Part shown: positions 7,938-15,941 of the stretch, piece by piece
How positions within the stretch are numbered: the first letter of the stretch is position 1
How the letters are laid out: every line of letters begins with the position of its first letter
From: Pseudomonas palmensis
Lineage (GTDB): Bacteria; Pseudomonadota; Gammaproteobacteria; Pseudomonadales; Pseudomonadaceae
Assembly (NCBI RefSeq): GCF_017848315.1
Contig: NZ_JAFKEC010000046.1
Coordinates: forward strand, 1-43,853
Reading direction: 5' to 3'
Length of the DNA: 43,853 nt
Position numbers and translations under genes: made by a program
The notes under the pieces: model-generated
Told to the model about the DNA's origin: nothing
Databases searched by the model: none
What the model saw: only the letters and a program-made list of their open reading frames with translations

Positions 7938-8486
7938 TCACCACCCTCGATCCCGCTTATCAGTACGATAGAAATTCGTCGTACCATCAAGAAGCTCCGG
8001 ATAGGCGTGAACATATGTCCAGGCCAGCTCACTTATATTGTGAGCGAATCCTTCAAGAATACTACCCATGGATGCCGACCTGAATATTATCCTGCTTGCA
8101 ACTAACCCCTGCACAACGCCATCATCAACGCGGAGTGTATTGGCTCGTGTATTGTTTGCGACGTAGTATCGCAGAATCTGCTTTTCATCTTCGGTTAGAG
8201 AGCGAAGTTTCTCAAGAACCCTTCTCTCGTGCTTACTTTTCTTGAACCTAATGCCTATTAACTTCCCAACTGCCGACACGACATAGACACCCCAAAGAAC
8301 AGAGCTTACCAACAGCGCCATCCCCAGCCATTTCTTGTTATCACTCACAAAGGAGCTAAGTCCTAAAGATTCCAGCCAGCCATCCGGAGCGAAAAGCAGG
8401 AATCCAGAAACCAACGCAACAGCTACGAAATAGCGGGGCGCAATTTTGAGTAGCTCAACGGCTGATTTTAAAAGCTCGGCGAACAT
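7938..8486 (-). CDS. sieB: Superinfection exclusion protein, SieB family
   Basis: A 182-aa protein with two membrane segments (about residues 19-37, YFVAVALVSGFLLFAPDG, and 52-75, WLGMALLVSSVLWGVYVVSA), then a basic stretch (RFKKSKHERRVLEKL) and a soluble domain (LTEDEKQILRYYVANNTRAN, GVVQGLVASRII). This organisation and these motifs are those of the SieB family of lambda and P22, which aborts growth of superinfecting phages from the inner membrane. The ATG at 8486 follows GAGGG; an upstream GTG at 8501 lacks a site. It is transcribed alone toward the convergent plus-strand frames. The family call is from motif memory, not a search. Confidence 0.72.
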   Translation of the reverse strand: MFAELLKSAVELLKIAPRYFVAVALVSGFLLFAPDGWLESLGLSSFVSDNKKWLGMALLVSSVLWGVYVVSAVGKLIGIRFKKSKHERRVLEKLRSLTEDEKQILRYYVANNTRANTLRVDDGVVQGLVASRIIFRSASMGSILEGFAHNISELAWTYVHAYPELLDGTTNFYRTDKRDRGW

Positions 8487-8556
8487 TTTTACCCTCGGCA
8501 CGGGCCTGATGAAGCCTACAATTTACCACAGCCATATAGAGGCTACCGCCAAATGC

Positions 8557-8581
8557 AAAAAGCCCAGCGCGGGGCTGGGCT
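8557..8581 (-). terminator. Terminator upstream of sieB
   Basis: On the minus strand AGCCCAGC-CCCGC-GCTGGGCT is a perfect 8-bp stem followed by a T run. It closes the transcript of the small frame at 8600-8797 and separates it from sieB. Confidence 0.7.
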
Positions 8582-8599
8582 TCAATCCTAGGAGCTTCG

Positions 8600-8797
8600 T
8601 TAACGCCTGCGTCTCTGCTCTACAAGTGCGTCAGCGATCTTGGCTACCTGCTCCACTGCATCTTTGATGTAGTTCGTTCCGCTAGCCCCTTTGAGGGCAT
8701 CTGGCAGCGCCGCGGCAGGATACGCGTCCCACGCTTCACGTTCGGTACGACGCTTGCCCCAACCACCAACTGCCACCATCGGCCCACGCCTGTCCAC
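8600..8797 (-). pseudogene. Small gene lacking a proper start, probably 5'-truncated
   Basis: From GTG 8797 the frame gives 65 residues with coding character (MVAVGGWGKRRTEREAWDAY, then YIKDAVEQVAKIADALVEQR). Protein-like sequence continues upstream in the same frame without a start codon (RWKAQRYYAPAQATYWLSV). The open frame runs back under the ribosome site of the divergent plus-strand gene at 8929. This suggests the original 5' end was lost, or that translation uses the GTG at 8797 or another non-standard start. A terminator follows 19 bases after the stop. I do not recognise the family. Confidence 0.45.
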
Positions 8798-8928
8798 CCA
8801 TCCACCATGGACGGAAAGCCAGTACGTGGCCTGGGCCGGGGCGTAGTAGCGTTGTGCCTTCCAACGAACCGCCCCGGTCCGTTGCCGGAAAGCCCATGGA
8901 CTGGGGCATGAAGACCTAGGAGGTCGAT

Positions 8929-9177
8929 GTGAGCAACGACAGAACCGTAGAACAGCGCCTTAATGACCTTGAGCATGCGCTCAGGACAGCCATTGTTTTC
9001 AATATGAACGCCGCGGCGGTGTTGGGACGACGCCTCGCCTACGGGAATGATGCTATCGCGAGCGCAATTGCGCAGGAACTACAAAGCCTGAAGTCCGAAC
9101 AATTCCAAAACATCGACAAAGCTCTGCACGACAGCTACATCGACAACCTTGTACAGAGCATTACCGGTCGAGTTTGA
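8929..9177 (+). CDS. Hypothetical 82-aa protein
   Basis: It starts at GTG 8929 behind a strong AGGAGGT with five-base spacing, which decides the start. The protein is predicted to be almost entirely helical, starting MSNDRTVEQRLNDLEHALRT, with a coiled-coil-like N-terminus and an amphipathic C-terminal helix. I do not recognise the family. It is transcribed against the late operon, and its end overlaps the end of the small minus-strand gene at 9161-9280. It is likely an accessory gene with its own promoter. Confidence 0.65.
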   Translation: MSNDRTVEQRLNDLEHALRTAIVFNMNAAAVLGRRLAYGNDAIASAIAQELQSLKSEQFQNIDKALHDSYIDNLVQSITGRV

Positions 9178-9280
9178 ATCCAGAGGCATAGTAGAAACCC
9201 AAGCGAGGGTGCTGAACCATCAGCACTCTCCAATCGGAAGATGCCCGTTTAACCTCATCACGCTTTTTTTCGCTTGCCAT
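9161..9280 (-). CDS. 39-aa small protein downstream of K
   Basis: A short gene starting at ATG 9280 with AGGAGA seven bases upstream. The peptide starts MASEKKRDEVKRASSD and contains RLGFYYASGFKLDR; it is strongly basic. It lies 27 bases after the K stop on the same strand, so it would be expressed with the tail genes. Its 3' end overlaps the converging gene at 8929-9177 by 17 bases. Support is the good ribosome site and the tight spacing; no family is recognised. Confidence 0.5.
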   Translation of the reverse strand: MASEKKRDEVKRASSDWRVLMVQHPRLGFYYASGFKLDR

Positions 9281-9307
9281 ATTTACTCTCCTGCGGCCTG
9301 GCCGCTT

Positions 9308-10063
9308 TCACTTCGCGTCCCGATGACGCAACACAAGGCGTGTCCGGGCAAGCCATGGCCCGCCGAACACGATGATTTCTGATGGCCTGCCGTACAGGTG
9401 ATGCAGCAGGAACGGGCCCTGGCCGAACACCTGGACCTGCTCGTCTGGCAGTTGCGGGTCGGCGCCCAGGTAAATCCCAGCATGGTTCGGGTGCGCCGTG
9501 CGCCCCACCTCCATGACGATCATGTCGCCGTGCTGTGGCCGGTCGACCTGGTAGAAGCCCGCCGCCTCATAGGCCTGCTCGTACAAGCTGGGCCCGGCGG
9601 CCTGCTCCCACCACCCGTCCTCCCGTGCGTAGGCCGGGAACTCCAGCCCCCACTCCCGCTGATACCAGTCTGCGCAGGCCTGCCAGCAGTCCCAGGCGCC
9701 GTGTACGAATGGCCGGCCGAGCAGCGGCGTGCTGCCGCTTGGGGTGATGGTCCGCAGATCGCCTTCAGGCCAGGACAGGATATGCCAGGGCAGTGCCGTG
9801 GCTTCGCACATGGCCAGGTCACGCGGTGACGGCCTACTGGTGGCGTCGGGGTGCGAATGTACGATGCCGATCACCTCGCCCTGATCTTCCGCTGCTGCGT
9901 ATTCCTCCGGCGCGATCCGGAACTCTTCGCCCGGGTTGCTCGCAGTGTTGGTGCACGGCACGTAGATCTGCTTTCGGCCTACGGCCAAGATCAACCCGCA
10001 GCACTCGCGCGGGTACTCAGCCGCGGCGTGCGCTTGCACGGCGGCCAGGATGTGTTTGCGCAT
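9308..10063 (-). CDS. K: Tail assembly protein K (MPN/JAMM plus NlpC/P60)
   Basis: A 251-aa two-domain protein like lambda gpK. Residues 1-110 are a Mov34/MPN (JAMM) domain with the metal motif HSHPDATSRPSPRD. The C-terminal half is an NlpC/P60 cysteine peptidase-like domain with the catalytic Cys in HGAWDCWQACADWY and the His in PNHAGIYLG. It is needed for tail-tip assembly, and the peptidase domain may also open peptidoglycan during entry. The ATG at 10063 has GGAG six bases upstream and lies two bases after the L stop. The open frame extends 34 codons further inside L, which I discount. Confidence 0.92.
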   Translation of the reverse strand: MRKHILAAVQAHAAAEYPRECCGLILAVGRKQIYVPCTNTASNPGEEFRIAPEEYAAAEDQGEVIGIVHSHPDATSRPSPRDLAMCEATALPWHILSWPEGDLRTITPSGSTPLLGRPFVHGAWDCWQACADWYQREWGLEFPAYAREDGWWEQAAGPSLYEQAYEAAGFYQVDRPQHGDMIVMEVGRTAHPNHAGIYLGADPQLPDEQVQVFGQGPFLLHHLYGRPSEIIVFGGPWLARTRLVLRHRDAK

Positions 10064-10065
10064 GG

Positions 10066-10818
10066 TCAGCTCCGTGCGATCAGGGATACGGCCGGAAAGC
10101 CTCCGAACGAAAGCTCGTTGGTTTCGCCGAAGCGCAACTTGCAGGAGCTGAGGCAACCCTTGCACTGGTCCTTCGAAGGGTCGTCCGTGGGGTTGTCCTC
10201 GTCGTCAAACATCGCCGCGCCGGTGTAGTTGCAGTCAGGGCCCCGATAACCATTGGTCATGGCCCAGTGGCAAAAGGTGGTCATCTGCCGGCCCGGCAGA
10301 CCGAAGCCGTCAATCTCGCCCGGGGAAGAAAGCTCCCACACGACCATCTCGCCGTCTTCGCCGGTCTTCTGGTCGATGTACCAGATCTCGAGCGCCTCTT
10401 GGGTCGGGTCTGCTTCGGGGTTCCCGCCCGGGAAGTTCTCGGCATCCAGGTACTGGGCCAGGGTCTCGCGTACAGTCAGTTGAAACTTCAGCAGGTCGTC
10501 GAACGCCAGGCACAGCGCAGTGATACGGCCGTTGACGTTGCCAGCGGACAATGTCGGCCGGGTTGCAGAGCCGTTGCTGTCCGCCCCAATACCTTCGATC
10601 TGCACTGGCCAGGCCGCATACTCGTTGCCCTGCCAGAAGATCGACTTGGCCGGCAGCTGATCGGCGTTCGCGCCGGCTGCAGCTAGTTCCTCGGGCGAGT
10701 GCGGGATAGCGTGGCCGTGGAATCGCAGCACGTCGGCGCCGTGTTCGGAGCCGTCGATTTCAAAGAGGATCACCTCATTGCCAGGCTCCAGCTTCTGGAT
10801 GTCTCTGATCAGGGGCAT
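10066..10818 (-). CDS. L: Tail tip protein L with iron-sulfur cysteines
   Basis: A 250-aa protein matching lambda gpL. The N-terminal domain (residues 1-160, MPLIRDIQKLEPGNEV) precedes a cysteine-bearing C-terminal domain: GPDCNYTG, then DQCKGCLSSCKLRFG. Lambda gpL binds an iron-sulfur cluster, and these four cysteines are the expected ligands. It acts in the initiator complex of the tail tip with K, I and J. It is packed between M (9-bp gap) and K (2-bp gap). Confidence 0.92.
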   Translation of the reverse strand: MPLIRDIQKLEPGNEVILFEIDGSEHGADVLRFHGHAIPHSPEELAAAGANADQLPAKSIFWQGNEYAAWPVQIEGIGADSNGSATRPTLSAGNVNGRITALCLAFDDLLKFQLTVRETLAQYLDAENFPGGNPEADPTQEALEIWYIDQKTGEDGEMVVWELSSPGEIDGFGLPGRQMTTFCHWAMTNGYRGPDCNYTGAAMFDDEDNPTDDPSKDQCKGCLSSCKLRFGETNELSFGGFPAVSLIARS

Positions 10819-10827
10819 GGATTGACC

Positions 10828-11166
10828 TTAAGGGTGGAATGTCTGCGTGAATGTTGCGGCCAGGGCGTAGATCAGGCCGCCGCGGTTGCTGAGCTGGTAG
10901 CCGGCGCATTTGTACAGGCCGAGCTCTCCAAGCGGAGGCGTCCATAGAAAGGCCTTCGCGCCCTGGTGCCGATCAAGGAAGGCCTTTACGGCCTTCACTT
11001 GCTCCTTGGTGCCGGTGCACGTGATGGGCCAGGACTGCGAGCGGTTGTTCAGGCTTTCGCCAACGGACTGTTCGTATCCATCCGCAAAGCGTTTGGTTCG
11101 AACCGCAAAGGTGAACTCGCCCTGCTCGCCAGACTGCAGCCGCCAGGTGAATGTCTCGATAGCCAT
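10828..11166 (-). CDS. M: Minor tail protein M
   Basis: A 112-aa protein of the lambda gpM family, a tail-tip component. It shows the typical order: an N-terminal strand-rich part (MAIETFTWRLQSGEQGEFTF), FADGYEQ, then SWPITCTG, and a C-terminal AKAFLWTPPLGELGLYKC. Its start overlaps the tape-measure stop as TGATG, implying translational coupling. Confidence 0.9.
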   Translation of the reverse strand: MAIETFTWRLQSGEQGEFTFAVRTKRFADGYEQSVGESLNNRSQSWPITCTGTKEQVKAVKAFLDRHQGAKAFLWTPPLGELGLYKCAGYQLSNRGGLIYALAATFTQTFHP

Positions 11167-14100
11167 CAGCGCCCCTTCAATGCCGTGTTGATACGGCCGC
11201 CCTGCCTGAGATCCTTGGCCATCATCTGGTTGTACTTCTGCTCAACAAACGTCGCGAGCTCGCTGCCGAACTGCTCGTACCCAGCGGTGTCGGCCGACGA
11301 GGCGGCATTTCCCTCGCCATCGATGCTCACCGACACATGGATCACCGTACCGCCGCCCGCTCCAGCTGCCGCAGCGGATACCGGCCCAGCCCCCAGCGGC
11401 GTGATCGTGCCGCCCTCGGCCCCCATCATCAGGTAGGTCTTCCCTCCCTGATTCAGCAGCTCCGGGCCCAGTTCGTTGACCTGGTAGAGCGAGTTCGCCG
11501 CTACCGGTCCGCCGGCGGCACGTTGACCAGAGACGAAGTTGTCCATGATCTCCGGGCTGTAGCCAGCCTGGGTTGAGCCTGCAGAGGTAGGTGCGCTGCC
11601 GCCACTGAACCAGGCGCCCAGCGCACTGCCGGCAATGCTCGACAGCAGCCCTGAGGCAGCCTGCCGGGTGGCAATCCGCGCCATGTCCGCCAGGATCGAC
11701 TTGGTGAAGTCGGCGAACGAGAACTTGCCGGAGATGGCGAAGTTCGCGACGGAGTCTTCCATCGAGCTGAAGGCGTTGGTGAACAGGCTCTTGGTCTGGC
11801 CGGCGACATCTCGGGCCGACTCAAGGTAGTTCTGGAAGGCCGACGAAGCGCCGGCGCTCCAGCTGCCCTGGGCAGTGGTCATGTCGTTGTAGTTGGCGAT
11901 TGCAGTTTCCTGCAGGTCGCGCTGGGTTTTGTCGAGCGCCGAGAGCTTCTGGTTGTACTCATCGAGGCTCATGCCGCGGGAGCCATCACCGTACTGGTTG
12001 GCCAGGTCCAGCTTCTGCTGGTTGATCCGGTCGGCGATACCGTTCTGCTGGTCCTGCAGGCCGCGTTGCCGGTCGCCCAAGCCGAGGCCTTCGGCAGATC
12101 GCTGCCCTTGCAAGCGCAGCGCCTTCACCTGCTGGTCCAGCGCGCTGGTGTAGGTCTGCACCGCCTGGGCCTGCTTGCGCAGCCGCCCCTCCTCGTTCGT
12201 GGCCAGCACGGCCAGTTCCGAATCAGCGTCCTTCTGCGCCTTGACCATGTTGGCCCGGGCATCGGCGATCTTCTGGTCCAGCTGGATCTGCTGGGCGGCC
12301 GAGGTACCGGCCTTGCCCTTGGCAGCTTCGAGCGCCGCGATCTCCGCCTGATAGGCGTTGGTCACCTCGCCTTTCTGCTGCTCGATGATGGCCGCGCGCT
12401 GGGCCGCGTACGACTCCTGGGAGATGATGCCGGCCTTCTGGGCTGCATCCAGCTCCTTCTGATTGTTTTTGTACTCAGCCAGGATGGAGTTGAGAGCGTT
12501 CTTCTGTGTGTTGAAGCCGGAGAGGTCTACAGCGCCAGTACGCCCAGCAGGATCCTTGTACTGCTCGGAAATGTTGCTGCGGACCCTTGCGACAGTCTCC
12601 GGGTTGAGTCGAGCATCAGCTGGATCCTTCTTCCTGATGACATCCAGCGACCGCTCGTACTCTTTGAGCGCCTCGCTGCGTTTCTTAGAGTTGGTCCAGG
12701 CAGACTTCTCCAGGGCATCGACCTTAGCCATGGCCTTGATGGTCTTCTCGTTGGCCTCCGCCTCCTGGCGGTCAAATGCGGCGTTTTCCTCCTGGGCTGC
12801 TTTCTTATCCTTCAAGAACTGAAGCTGATCAGTGTAGAACTCGACCATCGTGTCGCGGTTCTGGAAGGCACCAACGTCGCCGCGCTCGGCACCGGCCAAG
12901 TTGATCTCGGCCTGGCGGATATCGTCGTCGATGCTCTCCCGACCAATGTTTTTCAACTGATCGGCAGCCTTGGCGACCGCGTTGTAACCGCGCTCCCACC
13001 AGCTCAGGTTCTCGATGATCTTTGGGGTGCGCTCGTTGATGGCGTCTGCGAAGGCTTCGGTGGCGAGCTTGACGGCGTCCGCGTGCCTGCCTTGCTGCTC
13101 AAGAGCGGCAATCTGCGAATAGACCGAGCTCGTCAAGTAGTTGTACTGCGTGTTCAGCGCGACCGAGGCTTTCACTGGGTCGTCCGCCAGCTTGACGAAC
13201 TCGGCAATGGTCTCGGAAACCGCCCGGCCCGTTGCCTCCTCCATCGACACGGCTGCTTGCGCCACATCCATGAAGCTGTCGCCAGCGATCTTGCCGCTAC
13301 CGGCCAGGCTCGCCAGAACCGATGCAGCTGCCCCAGTTGTGCCAACAGTCGCACTCACCTGCTTGGCCATACTGCCCAGCTGATCGGCAGTCAGCCCGGC
13401 GGAATTACCCGTCAAGATCAGCGCGTTGCTATAGGCGTCTGCCTCTTCGGAGCCTTTGTAGAAGGCATACCCCAGCGTCACTGCGGCAGCAGCCGAGACG
13501 GTAAAGGGATTGATCAGCCCCAGGATGTAGCCGCCCAAGGCACGCGCCGCCGGGCCAAGCCCGCCGAACATATCCTTGAGCTGGCCGCCCTGCTGCAGGG
13601 CAACCATCATGATCGGCTGGCCAGCGACAATCGACGTGAAAATATCAGTGAACTGAGCCGGTACACCTCGCAACGCTGCAGCGGTAGCCTTTGCGGTCAT
13701 GCCAGTGCTGCTCAGCGCGGCATCCGCACTACCCAGGGCAGACCTCGCCTGGTCAACCTTCGTCTTGTACTCAGCGAAGGTCTCGGGGTCGAGGGCGCCG
13801 CTGGCCTTGAACCCCTGCAGCTTCTGCTCCATCTGATCCAGACGACTCATGGCTGCGACCGTAGGGTCGATTTTACCGAGCAGGTCGTCGAGAGCCTGGC
13901 CCTGATCGCGCTGCGCGGCGGATGCGCTCTTGGCGGAGCCGGCCAGGCGCTCTTCTGTTGCCAGCAGAGCTTGTGCGCGGGTATTGATGGCGGCCTGCCG
14001 ACTGGCGTTGTCCGACAGGACGGCATTCGCCTGGCTGGTAACTTCGGCGGTTTGAGCAGTAGCGCGGTTCAGCGATTGAACGTACTCGCTCGCCTCCAGG

Positions 14101-14516
14101 GATGCCCGCGCCATGGCCAGAAGTCGAGCCTGCTGCTCATCAGCAGTTTCTGCGGCGCGGTGGCTTGCCTGGGCCCCTGCGTCAGTGGCGGTCGTCAGCG
14201 CGGCCTGGGCCTGCCCGGCCTGCTCAGCCCCGGCCTTGAATGCAGTCATGCCCGCCGCGGCGGTGGTCACGGCACGGCCGACCGTGATCATCTGCTGTGC
14301 CAGCTCAGCCTGCTTGGCGTTGAGAGCCTGCAGCTCCTGAACAATCTGCCGGGTATCACCCTGCATCCCGCTCAGCGCTGACTCCCAGGCGCGCCCGGTC
14401 TTGCCCGCCGATTCCTCGCTACGCTTGCCAGCGTCTGCCAGCTTGTCGAGGTCGCTTGCAGCCTCGACAGCATCGCCGGAATCAACCTTGATCCCGAGTT
14501 CGGCAATGGTGGTCAT
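11166..14516 (-). CDS. H: Tape measure protein H
   Basis: A 1116-aa tail length tape measure protein. The N-terminal third is Ala/Gln-rich coiled coil (residues 1-270). The hydrophobic TMP_2 segment follows at about 290-345 (FTDIFTSIVAGQPIMMVALQ), then more helical repeats (400-880). The lambda-type C-terminal domain lies around 910-1000 (FTNAFSSMEDSVANFAISGK, ADMARIATRQAASGLLSSIA). It sets tail length and is ejected with the DNA. With the known ratio of about 0.15 nm per residue, the tail would be roughly 165 nm (inference). It follows the G/GT chaperone genes, as in lambda. Confidence 0.95.
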   Translation of the reverse strand: MTTIAELGIKVDSGDAVEAASDLDKLADAGKRSEESAGKTGRAWESALSGMQGDTRQIVQELQALNAKQAELAQQMITVGRAVTTAAAGMTAFKAGAEQAGQAQAALTTATDAGAQASHRAAETADEQQARLLAMARASLEASEYVQSLNRATAQTAEVTSQANAVLSDNASRQAAINTRAQALLATEERLAGSAKSASAAQRDQGQALDDLLGKIDPTVAAMSRLDQMEQKLQGFKASGALDPETFAEYKTKVDQARSALGSADAALSSTGMTAKATAAALRGVPAQFTDIFTSIVAGQPIMMVALQQGGQLKDMFGGLGPAARALGGYILGLINPFTVSAAAAVTLGYAFYKGSEEADAYSNALILTGNSAGLTADQLGSMAKQVSATVGTTGAAASVLASLAGSGKIAGDSFMDVAQAAVSMEEATGRAVSETIAEFVKLADDPVKASVALNTQYNYLTSSVYSQIAALEQQGRHADAVKLATEAFADAINERTPKIIENLSWWERGYNAVAKAADQLKNIGRESIDDDIRQAEINLAGAERGDVGAFQNRDTMVEFYTDQLQFLKDKKAAQEENAAFDRQEAEANEKTIKAMAKVDALEKSAWTNSKKRSEALKEYERSLDVIRKKDPADARLNPETVARVRSNISEQYKDPAGRTGAVDLSGFNTQKNALNSILAEYKNNQKELDAAQKAGIISQESYAAQRAAIIEQQKGEVTNAYQAEIAALEAAKGKAGTSAAQQIQLDQKIADARANMVKAQKDADSELAVLATNEEGRLRKQAQAVQTYTSALDQQVKALRLQGQRSAEGLGLGDRQRGLQDQQNGIADRINQQKLDLANQYGDGSRGMSLDEYNQKLSALDKTQRDLQETAIANYNDMTTAQGSWSAGASSAFQNYLESARDVAGQTKSLFTNAFSSMEDSVANFAISGKFSFADFTKSILADMARIATRQAASGLLSSIAGSALGAWFSGGSAPTSAGSTQAGYSPEIMDNFVSGQRAAGGPVAANSLYQVNELGPELLNQGGKTYLMMGAEGGTITPLGAGPVSAAAAGAGGGTVIHVSVSIDGEGNAASSADTAGYEQFGSELATFVEQKYNQMMAKDLRQGGRINTALKGR

Positions 14517-14519
14517 GAT

Positions 14520-14837
14520 CTACTCCACGGATTCGGCCATGACGGCCAAGGCCTCGGCCTCCATTACACGGAGATCGGGAAAAATGTCGGGAAGGTCGCG
14601 GCGCTTGATGCCGAGCATCGAAGCGATGGCCGGGATGATTGAGTAGTCCAGGCCTGAGGGGCCGCCCATGCCCGTCCGCCACTGGGTGGACATTGCCTCG
14701 AACAGGCGGAAGGCTGGCCAGGCATCCGGCCAGACCTCAACCTCTTCTTCGGGAAGGTCGGCGCGGCTCAGGCCGAGCATCGCCAGCTGCCCTTCGGAGG
14801 CCCCCTGCTCGTAGACAGCCCTGGCCGCGCTCTTCAG
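14520..14837 (-). CDS. T: Tail assembly chaperone T part (reached by -1 frameshift from G)
   Basis: The frame ends at 14520 and is open back to the slippery site at 14837-14843, adding 105 codons to G. The first 19 codons after the shift have no stop (LKSAARAVYEQGASEGQLA). They join the segment from ATG 14780 (MLGLSRADLPEEEVEVWPDA), which resembles the DUF1799 family of GT-type chaperones. Read as a fusion, G (127 aa) plus T gives a 232-aa GT protein. In lambda, GT links the tape measure to the major tail protein during assembly. Independent translation from 14780 is less likely because no clear ribosome site precedes it. Confidence 0.85.
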   Translation of the reverse strand: MKSAARAVYEQGASEGQLAMLGLSRADLPEEEVEVWPDAWPAFRLFEAMSTQWRTGMGGPSGLDYSIIPAIASMLGIKRRDLPDIFPDLRVMEAEALAVMAESVE

Positions 14838-15217
14838 TTTCCCAGGCGGGCGGGGCTGTATGCGTTCTGGAACGCGTCGATGACAGCTTTTGGCGCGCCG
14901 GTGCAGGTTCGCACCAGGTAGAGGATGGCGTCGTCGCTGAACTCGTCGTCGAGATCCCAGCCGACCACGATATCCTTCAGCTGATCTGCCTGAAGCTCGA
15001 TCTCGGCGGCAGTGGCGTCCTTCCAGCTGACACCTTCCTCCTTTGCCTTTTCCGCCCAGGCATCGCGCGCCTTGTTCCAGCGATCGAACATCTCGGATAG
15101 CGCGATACGGTCCAAGTAACGGAACTCGAAATCAACCTCGACCGGGGCGAAGCCGACCCGTGGAAGCTGTACCGCGGCGCCGAACGTTGGGTTCTGCGCG
15201 ATCTTGATCTTCGCCAT
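14834..15217 (-). CDS. G: Tail assembly chaperone G
   Basis: A 127-aa protein between the major tail protein and the tape measure, the invariable place of tail chaperone G. It starts MAKIKIAQNPTFGAAVQLPR and ends in YSPARLGN followed directly by TGA. The last two sense codons, GGA AAC, together with the preceding G form the heptamer GGGAAAC, so a fraction of ribosomes can move to -1 and make GT. The C-terminal helical part (DDAILYLVRTCTGAPKAVID) fits phage tail chaperone families. Confidence 0.88.
   Translation of the reverse strand: MAKIKIAQNPTFGAAVQLPRVGFAPVEVDFEFRYLDRIALSEMFDRWNKARDAWAEKAKEEGVSWKDATAAEIELQADQLKDIVVGWDLDDEFSDDAILYLVRTCTGAPKAVIDAFQNAYSPARLGN
14837..14843 (-). promoter_or_regulatory. 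Programmed -1 ribosomal frameshift site
   Basis: The minus strand reads CTG GGA AAC TGA, so the heptamer G GGA AAC (X XXY YYZ) sits one codon before the G stop. Slipping by -1 makes the next codon CTG and opens the T frame with no stop until 14520. Lambda uses GGGAAAG at the same place. Confidence 0.88.
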
Positions 15218-15226
15218 GGAGCCTCC

Positions 15227-15880
15227 TTAGGCGTTGTAGCGGGTCGGGCGACCGGACAGGCCGATGCTGATGGTGCGAGTCATCAGCTGGTTGCGGTCCA
15301 TGGTCGGGGTGCTGGTGATGCTGACGTATCCGGGCATCAGGATCTGGCGATTGCCTGGCAGCTTCAGGCGAACCACCGCAAGTTCCTTGGAGTCGTCATA
15401 GCCCTCGACCACGCTGACATATCCGGCCTCGGGTTGGTCCTCGACGTTGATCGAGACGCTGATCGGGTTGCGGTTGGTGGGGAACTGAAGATCGTCATCG
15501 TTCTCCAGGTAACCGACAGTGAGGAACTGCTGCTCGCCACCGGATACAGTGAAGGCGGTGACCTTGGAGATCTGGGTCCAGCCCGAAACCGGTACAACAG
15601 CCCCGGCGCCAGCACCTGCGGTGAAGCGTTCCTCGTTGGTGGTATCGAGGCCAGCCAGCGAGAAGGCGTCGGCGGTAACACCGGACGCCTTGACGGTGCG
15701 GTCGTTGATCAGCGCCCAGCCTGAGTTGATCAGCAGGATATCGCCAGCGTCGATGCCGTGCCCGACGGAAGCGGCCACCGGCGGCTTGGCGTTGGTCAGA
15801 GAGGTGAAAGGTACAGCGATGCCGAGAACAGAAGCGATCTCGACAACAGAGCCGTTGGGCAGCGGAATGCGTGCGGCCAT
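15227..15880 (-). CDS. V: Major tail protein V
   Basis: A 217-aa tail tube protein. The start MAARIPLPNGSVVEI at 15880 has GAGGA upstream; the frame stays open 11 codons further without support. It is rich in beta strands (GWALINDRTVKASGVTADAF, VSGGEQQFLTVGYLENDDDL) and ends GLSGRPTRYNA, matching the tail tube family of lambda-like Pseudomonas phages. Position directly before G and after the U-type gene supports it. It is preceded by an intrinsic terminator closing the KilA-N gene. Confidence 0.88.
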   Translation of the reverse strand: MAARIPLPNGSVVEIASVLGIAVPFTSLTNAKPPVAASVGHGIDAGDILLINSGWALINDRTVKASGVTADAFSLAGLDTTNEERFTAGAGAGAVVPVSGWTQISKVTAFTVSGGEQQFLTVGYLENDDDLQFPTNRNPISVSINVEDQPEAGYVSVVEGYDDSKELAVVRLKLPGNRQILMPGYVSITSTPTMDRNQLMTRTISIGLSGRPTRYNA

Positions 15881-15900
15881 GGTGTTTTCCTCTTGGGTAG

Positions 15901-15924
15901 AAAAAGCCCGCACGCGGCGGGTTT
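15901..15924 (-). terminator. Terminator between the KilA-N gene and V
   Basis: On the minus strand CCCGC-CGCGT-GCGGG, with a further AA/TT pair, is followed by five T. Major tail protein expression should require read-through. Confidence 0.6.
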
Positions 15925-15941
15925 CATGGGTGTATTTCTTG

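Noticed and set aside
9149..9382. 77-codon plus-strand frame near the K stop
   Set aside because: Overlaps genes on both strands and lacks a ribosome site; the 39-aa minus-strand gene explains the space better.
12066..14381. 771-codon open frame on the plus strand
   Set aside because: It lies fully antisense to the tape measure gene and its translation is Leu/Arg/Gly-rich shadow sequence; the high GC third positions keep the frame open.
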